NCBI GenBank assembly: GCA_028023455.1
Contig: JAQFVV010012434.1
Span: 5,238,264-5,302,263 of the forward strand
Length of the DNA: 64,000 nt
Source of the DNA: Epiperipatus broadwayi
Taxonomy: Eukaryota; Onychophora; Udeonychophora; Euonychophora; Peripatidae
Direction of reading: 5' to 3'
In this document: positions 47,500-59,224 of the stretch, piece after piece
How positions within the stretch are numbered: the stretch's first letter is position 1
Layout: each line of letters opens with the position of its first letter
The notes under the pieces: model-generated
The model's input: the letters and a program-made list of their open reading frames with translations, nothing else
Told to the model about the DNA's origin: nothing
The model's database searches: none
Program-made: the position numbers and the translations under genes

Positions 47500-47850
47500 T
47501 GAGAAAAGTATGGAGAGATGCATGTTAGGAGTAACAAGAAAAGATCAAAAACTAAACATATGGGTAAGAGAACAAGCATGTGTTACTGACACCATTAAAA
47601 GAATTAAGAGATTGAAGTGGTGTTGGGCTCTAACTTATTGCTAGAAGAGATTATAATAGATGGACAGTTGAAATATTATACTGGATTCCAAGAGATTGTA
47701 AAAGACCTAGATAAAGACCACATATGAGATTGATGGATCAAATAAGAAATGTGCCAGGGATATATGGAGAAGAGAGGCTAGAGATTGAAGAATGTGGATT
47801 GAACATGGAGAGACCTTCATTCTGGAGTAAATCAATAATGGTTGAAAATG
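47500..47850 (+). pseudogene. RTE LINE C-terminal fragment (5'-truncated copy)
   Basis: The + strand reads M-E-R-C-M-L-G-V-T-R-K-D-Q-K, then I-W-V-R-E-Q-A-C-V-T-D-T-I-K-R-I-K-R, then L-K-W-C-W-A (frame-shifted), then R-W-T-V-E-I-L-Y-W-I-P-R-D-C-K-R-P-R, and finally in the open piece from 47724 M-R-L-M-D-Q-I-R-N-V-P-G-I-Y-G-E. This is the RTE tail typical of 5'-truncated copies, and is related to the minus-strand element at 38.8 kb. Confidence 0.85.
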
Positions 47851-47959
47851 ATGGTAATGGTGAACATTATTTTGTTTGTGTTTTACAAATGAAGTTTAGT
47901 CAACAAAGATTTTGTTATATTTTTTCCACTGTTGTTGTGATAATCATCAAATAAGAAAA

Positions 47960-48470
47960 AAGTTACTGTTCTCATTACAAGTAATCATTAAATAACAAAA
48001 ATGTACTCATTTATTTCACTTTATTATTGTTGTTTTCTATATTTGTGAAATTTAAATACAATTTGTAGGATGTTTTTTATTTGTATATTTATATTTCTAA
48101 CAAATCAATATAAATTTATTGAATTCTAATATAAATAAAGATTGAAATGCTAAAATCAAATGATTGTCATTACCAATAATGACCACCAGGGATAACACTG
48201 GAAATGTTAACCTATTGAAGAATAAAACTTATGGTAACTTTATAATCACTTCATTACTTGATACATTGTGTTTTATGACAAATCATTGCTTTATTTTTAT
48301 TTTTTTATTTTCTTAATTTTTATTGAACTCATTTCTTCTTTTTTTAATCATCTTAAAAAAATGGTTTCACTCTTCCAAAGTTTGCTTTTTATATTCTTTC
48401 CATAGATTGCATTTTCTAATAATGAATTTTCAAGTCCTATGTTATTTTATGACATTGTTACTTTGTATTG
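47960..48470. other. AT-rich spacer
   Basis: Nothing recognised between the RTE fragment and the fold-back element. Confidence 0.5.
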
Positions 48471-48479
48471 TTTATTTCA

Positions 48480-49085
48480 ATAATAATTAACTTACATATC
48501 TCAAGCAATTGATACACATAACCACATACATGTAAAAATAATACAGGATCCTCAATATATGTATTTCATGTAAAACTAGCATTTACCAATTGAGCCAGAT
48601 TACTACAATCAGTGCTTAGTTTATATTAAGATAGCAATTCCTCAAACTTTGATGAACAGGCTTTAATCTTCCCATCCTTCCAACTATTCAACCATTCATT
48701 TCATTGAGAAACCAATGATGGAATGCTCAAAGCCTTTAATGGATTTGATCTTGTATTTATACCCATGTAGACATTACATCAGTCTACTAATATACCGGAC
48801 CATTACATATCCATATATATGTAGAGGGATGGACTGAACTTATACTAAGATGTAATGTAATTTTCATATACTGAATATTTCCTATATGTGTGTGGGAGAT
48901 TATGATCTGGTCCAAACTGATGAGTGCTGATTCTGCATGAAATACATAATTGGGGATCATGTATCTTTTTCACATGTATGTTGTCATGTGTATCAATTGC
49001 TTGAGGTGGAGTGGAGGATGAATAGACTAAAAAATCTTGAGTTCAAGTCTCTTTAATTGTATATATAGGAAATGTTCAGTATAAG
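48480..49085. mobile_element. Fold-back family element, near complete
   Basis: The left arm (about 48495-48790) has TTGATACACATAACCACATA, TTTCATGTAAAACTAGCATT and GATGGAATGCTCAAAGC. The right arm (about 48890-49065) has the inverted counterparts GATCTGGTCCAAACTGATGA, GGGGATCATGTATCTTTTTC and TCATGTGTATCAATTGCTTG. It resembles the 26.3 kb copy most closely. Confidence 0.8.
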
Positions 49086-49816
49086 CAAATTATATATGTG
49101 TGTGTGCGTGGGTGTGTAAACAAATCAGGTATTCATGATATATTGATTACAGCACTCATCTGCTATGAATTCAAAAATCTGGCTGATAAAATGTCGAAAA
49201 ATTTTCGGGTTTTGCAGAAGTTTAGAATTTTTTTCATGTAACCAAACTTGTAGCTAAGCTATCCAACTATTAACTTTAAATAGGTACTTAGCTCAAATGA
49301 AAAACTACTAAAACCATCAACACGTAGCAATTGGATAAGCCTGGTGAGTAACAACTTCCTCTCTTAAATGGCTGTTTTGAAGATTTCTAGTGTTTAGAAT
49401 GAGCTAATTAAAAAAAAAATGTTTTATTATATTTATATAGATAAAAGTAAAACATACTTTTAAATAGTTCATTGAATCAGTTTCTTATTCTTGTTTTATC
49501 CTCTAATTAAAATATATATAGATGTCTATTTATAAAAATACAAATGAATTTGTTCTTTTTATAAAGTAAGAACATTATTTAATATTGTTTTTTTAACGTT
49601 AAAGGTTAGAATGAATAATGTTAAGGATTAGACCAGCAATGATGAGCAAATATATATATATGTCTTTTGGTTATGGTAATCTTTGACTGATTTGTTTAAC
49701 TTAGTTGGTTGAGATAAAATTCATCTATATATAACATAAATTAAACATCACAAATAACATATAAAATAACTGGGGAGATAATTATCTTATACAAATACAC
49801 AGCGATATTTACTCCT

Positions 49817-50325
49817 ACACCCTCCAGTTTCAGAGTTGTGATACAAACAAATGAAACAAAAATCACCTTTATTCATTTTTTATTTTTATAAATGAAACCA
49901 TTAATAAAGCTACCTACGAATTTTAAATAAGTGAAAATGTCCATGCAGACTCATAAATTAGCTTATAATCAATCTACTTGTCAGTGTTAATTGCTACTCA
50001 GTTTAATAGCTTTATAATAAACAACAAACTATTATATATATAAGGAAAATTCAGCAATGTAAATACAATATGAAGAATCACATTCATTCACTTCCAAGTT
50101 TTTATAAGGTTACTTTTTAACAAACATTAATACCAGTCCATGATCATAAAATTTAAATTAGCTGAAATATCTACAGTGCGTCATACGAAGGCCAAATTAA
50201 TCGAATAAGGCTGCATGAATAAATTCACTCTTGACAGTATTGTAGTCTGTTTAAGAAATCCTTGCAAAAAATTGAAAATTATTTTTTTTTGTTTATTGTA
50301 TCACAACTCTGACATTGGAGGGCGT
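49817..50325. mobile_element. MITE with terminal inverted repeats of about 28 bp
   Basis: The left end reads ACACCCTCCAGTTTCAGAGT and the right end, complemented, ACGCCCTCCAATGTCAGAGT, both followed by TGTGATACAA. The interior of about 450 bp is AT-rich with no open frame. I could not identify the target duplication or superfamily. Confidence 0.7.
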
Positions 50326-50329
50326 TGAA

Positions 50330-53030
50330 TTAAATATCAAAACTCGTTTATATTAAAAGTTTATCTCTTTGATTATAATTATATTATAGGTGTGTGTGAG
50401 CAGAAAATAAACAAGTGAGGAGTACGTCTTAATTTTCGCTGCTCAAAAGCAAAGTTAAATTTTATGACAAAAGTCCATCTTAAATTATTACTTGTTTTAG
50501 ACTGTCATTATAAACTTCATAACTTGAATAAAATAAATAAAACTTTTACGCTGTTTCTATATGCAGTAGAATATCTAGAGAGAATTAGTTCTAGGCATAG
50601 GCGTGCCATCAGTACAAGTTTCATGCGCTTTATGTATTCAAAAAGAGATCAAAGGTGTCAAACAAAACACCTGTTCAGCTACTTATGTATGACAAATATA
50701 TATATATGCACATGCGCGAGCATACACATCTCTGTATATTTTGCTTTAAAAATAATAAAAATATGTCCACATATACCAGTAGGTACAGTTTATTTTTTAA
50801 ATATAACTTTGAATTTACATGCACCCACTCATATATGTTTGTGAAAGAAAATTTACAATTGTTTTTATATTTAACTTTTTTTTTCTTTTTTTTTTTTTTC
50901 AATTGATAGAACATTTTAAATCGCTTTTAAGTAATTATTTTTTCATAATTATTTATAAAATATTATAAGTAAATAAGATTTTCTTTTGCCTCTGTTAATT
51001 CAGATTTTAGTTTCTATTTCTGGCTTTCTACGTTAATAATATTTCTTTGCCTAGATGCATTATACAATTGCTTATACTTACATTTATACTATTATTATTA
51101 ATTATTGAAATTTTTGTTGCCACTTTTTTATCTATGTTGAAAAAAAAATCACATTTTAAATTTTATACTTGTATTTATCTTTACTAAAAAAAATTAAAAA
51201 AAAAAAAAAAGAATTATTATATAAATGCAGTTCCCCTTTAAAAATATGCATTATTATTTTACCCTTTAAAAGAAATCCTATTAAGTGGTTATTGAGTTCG
51301 TAATTTTAGATACATTCATTTATAATAGGAAGATTGTCTGGTATAATTGGAAACATTACACCTGGATTGTTTGTTTGTAAACCTATAGATGAAATGCCTA
51401 AATACCTCATTATTTCACCTAATAATTTTGGTATAGTTCCGTTGAGTCTTCACAAATAACTAATTATGAAAATTACACCAATAATTGGCAAAAAATAAGC
51501 GTCGTTTCCGAAGGTAATTGACACGATGAGTGATTTATGCTAGGAATTATGTTCCAACTAAGATCGCATGATATTGTCGCAAAACAGAAACTCAATTTTT
51601 TCTCTCTCTCTTTCATCAGAAACTACATGAAACGGATTTAAAATTAATTTAACGCTTAATATGTAAACAAAATATCCTTTCCGAATTAGTTAACATCGAC
51701 ATCAGTTAAATAATAATAAATAAAAAATCAATTAATTATATTTTGAAAATAATCATAAAATTTAATAAAGTATTGTGCAGTTAGTATGTGTGTCTTTATA
51801 TATTACATCAATGAAAATGTTTTATCAAGTTAAATATGAAAAACTGTGGTATATGTACAGAGGTTGATTAATACTTTATAATGTCTTTGGGCTACATTTA
51901 AATGTGAGACACTTCACTTATAGATGCCTACTTAATGGATTGTGGTATCTCACAACTTAAGAAAAAACAGGAAGATATTGTGCTAAGAAGTATTGAGAGA
52001 GACGGTGAAATAAAACATACATGACAAACTGCTGATACTTTCTATATGATCATCAATGATTATACAAAATCTGTTGTTCAAGTTATTATTTACATCATTA
52101 CAACCATCAAATTAAATGCAAGAATCATAAAGTTAGAATACTAGGATAAGGCAATGTCTGACTGTGCAGGCTAAGACAATACTTCTTTTTTATTAAGCTA
52201 TTTGTATTTGTGTATTTATAATATTAATCATTTAATAATAACATTTATAGTTTAGTGATACATAAACAATTTTAATAAGTCAAAAAAATTAATTCATTTT
52301 TAGTAATGTAACATAAAATGTACAACATAGATAGATGTATTATAAAAAATATTAGTTAATAATCAGGAAGTATAGAAATCGCACTATGTAATTTTTTATA
52401 ATATAAAACATTCATAATTTCATTCTCCATAGCTAAAATTAGTTAATCCAATGTAGGTTTTCAAAATACTTTTATTTAGATTCAATTTGAAAAAAAAAAA
52501 ATTCTCCCATGAGATTATACGTCATCTAGCAAAGATACATAGCTAGGAATAGTCACTGCTTGGTAAAACATGCACCAAAATATTTTTTTAAAATAATGAC
52601 AAATGAAATATGAATTTAATATTTTTTATTGTTTTCATTTTGTTTTGTCTTTTAATATGTATGATTTTTCTAACCTTCTTTATTAGTATTGCATCCCTTT
52701 TCTATTGTTAATTCAAAATTTTTATTCTGCTATAAATGATTTTAAATACAAATATTCATTTATTAGATATAATTTATTTAAGACTTTAAAGACAACATTT
52801 TAAAATATCCTGTAATTTATTTTTTATTTAAGGTGTTTAGATTTTCTAAAAAATCAAATCTTATATTTTTTAAAACAATAATCCACATTTGTTATCAAAG
52901 CATCAAAATAGAAAAGAAAGTTTTCTTTTTAAATTTCTTATAGTTATGCAGTATTATATTATTGTTTTTTTTTTTAAGTAATATTATTCAATAAAATTAT
53001 TAACATCATAGTAATTTTCATTGGATGAAA
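50330..53030. other. AT-rich DNA, no gene recognised
   Basis: Open frames at 50464-50914 on both strands overlap one another, include homopolymer translation, and have no family motif. Long T or A runs occur near 50878 and 51190. Confidence 0.5.
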
Positions 53031-53045
53031 GCAGCTTGTTTTTTG

Positions 53046-53150
53046 TTTTTTTTTAAGTGTCATAGCATCGGCAGGGACGCGAACCCGCAATCCGGGCAAC
53101 TGCCTGCTAGTGCAAGGCAATCGCGCTGACCTCTCGACCACCAATGCAAC
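53046..53150 (-). mobile_element. Mini tRNA-derived retroposon, copy 3
   Basis: On the minus strand: an 83-nt tRNA-like head (53065-53147) with a perfect 7-pair acceptor stem (GCATTGG/CCGATGC, one wobble), A-box-like TGGTCGAGAGG and B-box-like GGGTTCGCGTCCC. It is followed by TATGACACTT and an A-rich tail. The anticodon loop is irregular (9 nt). The flanks CTTGTTTTTTGTTTT and CTTGTTTTTGTTTTC look like a target duplication, though in low-complexity sequence. The linker (TATGACA) and A tail match copies 1 and 2. Confidence 0.7.
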
Positions 53151-53397
53151 TTGTTTTTGTTTTCAAATTTTTCTTTCTTACAATTTTAACAAGTAAATGT
53201 TAAGGTCAATTTTTTTTTTGCTTAATCTTCTTTTTTAAAAAGATAGTGAAAATTGCTGTTTTAAATTTGTCCATATTTTTTATTAAGGAAATTGCTAGCA
53301 GCTTAGTTTCTGCTGATTTCTTCAAGAGGTTTTTGGTCAAAGGAATTTTTTACTGTGAATAAAATAAAATTTTGAACAAAATTTTAAAAAAGACACC

Positions 53398-53405
53398 TTC
53401 TAATG
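53398..53405. repeat. Left hAT target-site duplication TTCTAATG
   Basis: Exact match to 56259-56266, flanking the hAT element. Confidence 0.9.
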
Positions 53406-54084
53406 CAAGAGTTTCCAAAATGGACAATATTGACCCCTGGGCTTGATTTGAACTTTCTAGGAGTCAGTAATTTCAATAAAAAAAATTTGAGGGTTGGTGA
53501 CAGCAAAAATAAACCCTCTTACTACTGTTATTTATTTTTTACTTCAAAATATCTATGATTCCAATCAAGTACATAATTAAGAAGTAAAATAATTCAAAAA
53601 CATTTTTTTTGATAAAAACACATTATTTACTAAGCTTGTGAATGAAAAGGTAAAATGTGTCATTAAAAGAGTTACAAGTAAGAATGCATGGAAATGTACA
53701 TAGCACAAACATATCTGTGCATTGTCTTATTGAATGTATCAAAGCAAGTGTATACATGACAAACTGTTGCATGTCCACACTTGCTTGTGCTGGGATGAGA
53801 CGATATTCGTATTAGCGTGATATATCAGTCTTGTGTCATCATGCTTTCATAAAACACTATAAATTGGATCATTTGATGTAGTATGTACTTATTTGTGATT
53901 TGAACTTTGAATATAATTATTTATTGAGGAGCAGTACTATGAAAAAGAAAATCAGAGGACCCAGTTTATTTATTCAAGTTTGAACAAATCTTCTGTTTCA
54001 AATAAATACATACTTTATTGTTTTTTTTTATCACAGGGGCTGTTGAAATTGTTTGTTAATAAAAACTTTTATTTCATACAATAA

Positions 54085-54320
54085 TAATATGACAACCAAA
54101 AAGAAATGTAGACAGTACAGCTTGAACTATTTGAAGCTAGAATTTGTCCCATCATTATCAAATTAACTTTTACCAATGTGCCTCATATGTGAAAAACTTT
54201 TTAGCAGTGATGCTATGAAACCATCAAAACTAACAGATCACTTGAACAAAATATACCCTGCAAAATAGAAAAAGATTTGTCATACTTTCGATCACTTAAA
54301 AATAAAATTCTGATGAGAAC
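54085..54320 (+). pseudogene. BED zinc finger of hAT transposase
   Basis: The + strand reads T-K-K-K-C-R-Q-Y-S-L-N-Y-L-K, then M-C-L-I-C-E-K-L-F-S-S-D-A-M-K-P-S-K-L and T-D-H-L-N-K-I-Y-P. The C-x2-C pair and the first histidine of the BED finger are present; the second histidine has become tyrosine. In domesticated and active relatives this finger binds the transposon ends. Start codon not assignable. Confidence 0.85.
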
Positions 54321-54399
54321 TATGATAGATAATGTATTTGTTTCATAATCGAAGTAAATCATAATGGATTAAGGGCATCATACAACATATCTCTACTCA

Positions 54400-55735
54400 T
54401 CATAAAGTCTGTTAATTCTTACACCACAGAGGAGATACTGATTTTACTCACCATCACGGAGGTATTGAACACTATAATCCACAAACCTGCACAAGATGTT
54501 ATAAAAAGGATTTGAGCAAAAACACAGTTCAAAGACATATCAATGAAATGAATTATGCCATGAAAAACTGTTTGTGTAATCATTTGCAAAAAAAAAAAAA
54601 GTTTTCCCTCCAATTGGACAAATCAACATTACTCAGTAATGCTGGTGTACGTTCACTTTATTCAAGATCAGGAAGTGCATGAAGAATTGCTTTTTGCTAG
54701 AACTTTAGAAATGGACACCAGAAGTAAAATTAATTTTTAATTTAATAGAGCTATTTTTCAGGAGGGGGGGGGATGATTCCATTGACAAATATAATATCTG
54801 TTGTGGGACCAGCTGTAGTTGGTCATTATTGCAGTTTTCATAAGTTACCTGAAATAACACATACCTGAAGTGCTTGCAGTTCACTGCATAATCTACAGGC
54901 AACCTTTAGTAGCCAAGAACCTTAGTGACAAATTGGCATCTTTTGCTTCAATTTGTTATAACAGCTGTGAATAAAATTTGAAATAACACTTTGAATGCTA
55001 GACTGTTCACTCGATTATGCAAGTAAAATGATGAAGATTTTTATCGATTGGTTCTCCATACTGAAGTCCACTGGCTTTCAAAAGGTTTATGTTTGGTGAG
55101 ATTTTTTCATTTTATGAGAATTCCAATTTCAAAAAAAAATTTACTTAAGAGTAAAACGGATATTTAACTGACTTATTTAGCAAAATTTAATGATGTTAAT
55201 TTATAACTGCAAGGAGACAATTTGAATCTCATCAAAGCAAAATAATCATATTGGCTTGTTACCAAATTAATGTTTTTAAGCAAAATATTGCAAGTTGTGA
55301 GCTTTCCCAGTTCCCTAACTTATTTAAGATAGACACAATCCAAGAAGAAAACCTTTTGCTGTACATCAATCACTTGGAGGCTCTTCACGTATATTTCAAA
55401 ACTAGGTTCAAAGATATTCGATCATTGGAAATACCAGATTGGATACTAGTGCAGAATCAAATATAATTTTGCAAGAAGAGCTGATAATCATTAGCATGAT
55501 GAGGATCTCAAGGTACAATTCAAACAGGATTATCAAAAGTTTTGGCTGCAACAAGATATTCCACTTTTGTACCTGGATCTATAGACTGTTGTATAAAAGT
55601 ATTTATTTGCTGAAATTTTTATTATTGCATCTGGTAGAAAGAGTCTTCAGCGTAGTTTTAAACCTGCTTCAGACCAGACATCAATTGCATATCACTGAAT
55701 GGGGAGATTTGAGAAATGCAACTCACTAATTTAAA
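54400..55735 (+). pseudogene. hAT transposase catalytic and dimerisation region
   Basis: Broken + strand frames give D-L-S-K-N-T-V-Q-R-H-I-N-E-M (near 54510), L-N-A-R-L-F-T-R-L-C-K and L-H-T-E-V-H-W-L-S-K-G (near 54990-55085; relatives have L-L-L-H-T-E-V-R-W-L-S-R-G). F-P-N-L-F and L-E-A-L-H-V-Y-F follow in the open piece 55251-55466. The hATC dimerisation segment follows, frame-shifted, as G-D-L-R-N-A then L-K-P-D-I-D-K-L-F (near 55705-55755). Minus-strand open frames at 54419-54902 are shadows. At least a dozen disabling changes. Confidence 0.85.
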
Positions 55736-56258
55736 ACCAGACATAGATAAATTGTTCACAAATCACCAGGTGCGCTCAACTCATTAAATTCAGTTTTCCA
55801 AGCTAATTTATTTGGTATTCTTATTTTTATAATTCTGATTAAAATCTTTTATTGTTGTAATTTTGTTTGATGTTTAATTCTGTCTGAATATGTTGATTTT
55901 TTCATCTTATTTTTATGTTCAATAAAGTGATTTCAGTATTTGTACTTATTTTGAATTTACATTTTTATTTCATAAATGTCAAAAATTTAAAAAAACTCTG
56001 CTCTTATTTTTTTTGCTTTCATTTTCATTAGTGCGGGTTTCGATATTGATAATGCCATATTCCATAGTCCTTTTTATCTTTTTCAATCATTAATTACAAG
56101 TGATTAAAATGTAAAGTTTGATATCTAGTGAAATATTTAATATCGAATATTATACAAATTTATTAATTTGAATAAGTATAGTAAATGACTAGGGGGTCAA
56201 TGGTTTTAAAAGTTTTTGGTAAAGGGGTCTGCCACTGAAAAAAGTTTGGGAACTCTTG

Positions 56259-56266
56259 TTCTAATG
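56259..56266. repeat. Right hAT target-site duplication TTCTAATG
   Basis: Exact copy of 53398-53405. Confidence 0.9.
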
Positions 56267-56509
56267 CTTTATCTTAATTAAATTTATAGAATAAGCCAAA
56301 TTGACAAGGAATAATTTGTTTCAAATTCTCCAGAACCCTTCTGCTATTATTATTTTATTTTCTAAATTTTCTAACTCTATAGAATAAAGCTTCAACTTCA
56401 TAATTTCAGTTAAGAATAAATTTGTAAAATCGCACAATTGATAACTATTTGTATTTAAATATTGGATTATTTTCATCATCTAATATTAAAATGTCTTTAG
56501 AAAAATTTA

Positions 56510-57090
56510 ACTTTATTTAAATTTTCCAATTATCTTCAACTGTTAGTAATAGCCCACAGGTTAGTAAATGCACAACACTTTGAATGGTATTATTCTTTTC
56601 TTTTTTTTAAGTGTTCCTTACTTGACCAGTGACAGTCCTAGCATGGAATCAAACCTGGAACCTTAGATTCTTGAATATTGAATTTAAGATAACATTCTAA
56701 CCAACTTAGCCATCCTGCCAAAGGCAACAGTCAGTAGAAATTTTATATACTTATCTCTAAGGTTCTTCCTGATATCTTTATTTATCAACTTTGCTCTTAG
56801 GAAAAAGGGGAGAAATCAGGAATAACCTCATAGATAAATATATGAAATTTCTATTGACTGTTGCCTTTTGAATGGTGGGTCAGCTGATTAGAGCATTACT
56901 TTAAAATTCAATATTCAAGAATCAGTTCAAGTTTGATTTCAATGCTAGTACTGTCACTGGTTAGGCCAGCAATAACACTTGAAGAAGAGAGGAGAATAAT
57001 AACTCTCATCATTGTGCATATACTAACTTGTGTGCTATTACTAACAGTTGAATGTATTTGCAATATTTAAATTAAGTTAATTTTTTCTAA
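56510..57090. mobile_element. Palindromic repeat with tRNA-SINE-like arms
   Basis: The arms 56510-56780 and 56800-57090 are inverted copies (CAACTGTTAGTAATAGC, ACCAGTGACAGT, TTGAATATTGAATTTAA, GGCAACAGTCA and their complements). Within each arm, reading outward from the centre, lies a tRNA-like head: A-box-like GATGGCTAAGTTGG and B-box-like GGTTTGATTCC in the left arm (minus strand), more decayed in the right arm. Either two SINEs inserted in opposite directions or one fold-back element captured a SINE. Confidence 0.65.
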
Positions 57091-57545
57091 TGGCATTTAA
57101 TACTTAATATTAGTTATGCAAATAGTCCAATATATAAATACAACTAAAGTAGGCAAAACTCTCTATACGTATTGTCACTCAGTGCAAACCAGAGTAATCA
57201 ATGGATGCCAGAAGGCTTGTGCATAAAATCTTCATCTGGTGCCAACTCATCCAATATTCCCAGACTAGTTTTTGGCTTGTGGCCTTTGTCAGTGAGGAGT
57301 CTTGGATCTGAGAGCATTGCAGCTAGATCTTAAGATCTAATGCAACCGTCCAACAGCCATCTTTTATCTCTCTTTAACTACAAAACTATGTCTTAAATTG
57401 AAAACACCATAATATTTTCAATCCAAGCTCATTAGCTTATATAGTCATATAGGTCTGAACTCAGTTCAGTACCTATACATTTTGGTGTCTTTGGTTCTTT
57501 AATAACCATAGCCACCACTATCCTATTATGCAGGATTGGTTTTAA

Positions 57546-57694
57546 GCCAATAAACATCACATGATCACTATTTTTATGCTTGCTCATAACTGTTATTAAA
57601 ACAGGCAAAACTCTATATGTATAAAGAGTTTTGCCTGTTTTAATAACAGTTATGAGCAAGCATAATAAATAGTGATCATGTGATGTTTATTGGC
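57546..57694. repeat. Near-perfect palindrome, arms of about 70 bp
   Basis: The left arm 57546-57614 starts GCCAATAAACATCACATGAT. The right arm 57625-57694 is its inverted copy with one small difference (CTATTTTTATGC versus CTATTTATTATGC). The spacer is ATATGTATAA. The arms are far more alike than those of the other palindromes here, so it is recent or maintained. The sequence GGCAAAACTCT near the centre also occurs at about 57142. Confidence 0.9.
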
Positions 57695-57699
57695 TTTCA

Positions 57700-59220
57700 A
57701 CTAAAATACCATTATCACAAACCTTCAGGAAAATAATTGATAACTATATTTGACAAATCTGATTACAAATGTTATTTGCTTGGGATATTGAATCAATAAA
57801 AATAAAATGATATTTAGACTGTATAATTTTCTTTTAATTTTCACACACAAAAAAACTTTTTCCTCTAACATTTCAGCAAATTCTTCTATTTGTTTTTGGT
57901 AAGTGGGAACATTTCCCTTTTAATTAAATGTTCTTTCAAAAAAAAATTGAATTCACTAATAAATTCTAGAATTTCTAAAAAGTTATGGTTTCTCATAATT
58001 CATCATTTATTTATTTCTAAAAAGTTTATTATTAACTATAACATTGTATCAATAATTGTCAACTTTTATTTTTTATCAAATATGACACCTTTTTTTTTTT
58101 TTTTTTACTCCAGTCCACTTTTTATTTTGATAAATAATTTTTAATCTATTTTTCCTGTTCTTGAAATCACTACAAATAAATTAATTTAAAAGTATAGAAA
58201 TGGATTTGCACACAAAAAGGAAACTTTTCTTTTGATGGCAAATAAAAAAGCTAATCACATTTCAAAATTTCATTATTTTGAAACCAAGAATAAAAATAGT
58301 TCAACTGAAGATTTATTCTTTTGATTACTTTTTTTTTGTCTTTTTTTATAGTTTCTTAAATTTATTTAGAAATATATCAATTTTTTTCTTTGCTATCCAA
58401 TTTTATGTTGAATAATATCCATTCCATATTTTTAGCCACTGAAACCACTATATGCATGCATACAAGCAGAGCAATCAAGTCTCAGTTTATCTATTTGAAG
58501 ACAAACTTAAAAAGTTATTTCTGTGAACGTTGTTGCCTCTTTTATTATTCCATAAATTTACACAGATGTCCTAAAATATATTCCAAATTTTAACATTTTG
58601 AAAATTACAATGAAATGCAGTTTTCTTGTAAATATGTTTGCCTTTATTGAAAAATGTGTTTTCTTGTAAGTTTTAAATGTCTTGCATAGGAAAATTATGT
58701 CTTTAACATTTCTTGCTTAAAACTGTGTTTATACTAATATATGCATGTGGAGGAAGTGGTTCAGTGAAGTTGGAAAAAGTTTCTATTGGAGATGTTGTAT
58801 GGAATAATTTTCTCTTTGACATTTTTTTTTGTTTTTGTATATTACTTTCAAACATGTGTCATTATTTCATGTTCTAAAATAATTTTAATTTAATTACGAA
58901 ATGAATTAAGAGCAAAATATTGCATAAAAAGCAGCAAATACAAAATTATTTTCTTATAATTATGTGTGGGCAAAATAAGTGTTCTTGCAGACATCTCACT
59001 TTCATAATGAAATTTTAGTTTCAGTATCAATGTTTTCAAGACTTTACTTCATCCAATGTAACAAAGAATTATTCTTTGATAATAATGATTTTAAATTTTT
59101 ATTCAATCTAAAAATAAAAAGAGATTACAAATAGTTAAATATATATATATATATGTAATAATTTCCATGGATTCACAACAGGCATGGATACAAAAAATGG
59201 CAGTTATTAAAAAATTTTAA
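57700..59220. other. AT-rich DNA, no gene recognised
   Basis: The open frames near 57890 and 58390 are low-complexity. A run of about 20 T lies near 58090. Confidence 0.5.
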
Positions 59221-59224
59221 AACA

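Larger units (their letters stand above)
53406..56258 (+). mobile_element. hAT transposon with BED-finger transposase, full length in layout
   Basis: The ends are CAAGAGTTTCCAAAATGG on the left and, complemented, CAAGAGTTCCCAAACTTTTT on the right. A perfect 8-bp duplication (TTCTAATG) flanks the element, as hAT transposases produce. The 2.85-kb interior encodes a decayed BED zinc finger and a hAT transposase of the ZBED5/FAM200-like type on the + strand. All terminal features remain, but the coding region is broken by many stops. Confidence 0.92.

Noticed and set aside
50464-50914. Overlapping open frames of 79-126 codons on both strands
   Set aside because: They overlap each other in three frames, translate a homopolymer tract, and show no family motif.
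53065-53147. Functional tRNA-Ser/Leu-like gene
   Set aside because: The anticodon loop has 9 nt, the T stem is mismatched, and an A-rich tail follows.
54419-54902. Two minus-strand open frames
   Set aside because: Antisense to the hAT transposase remnant.
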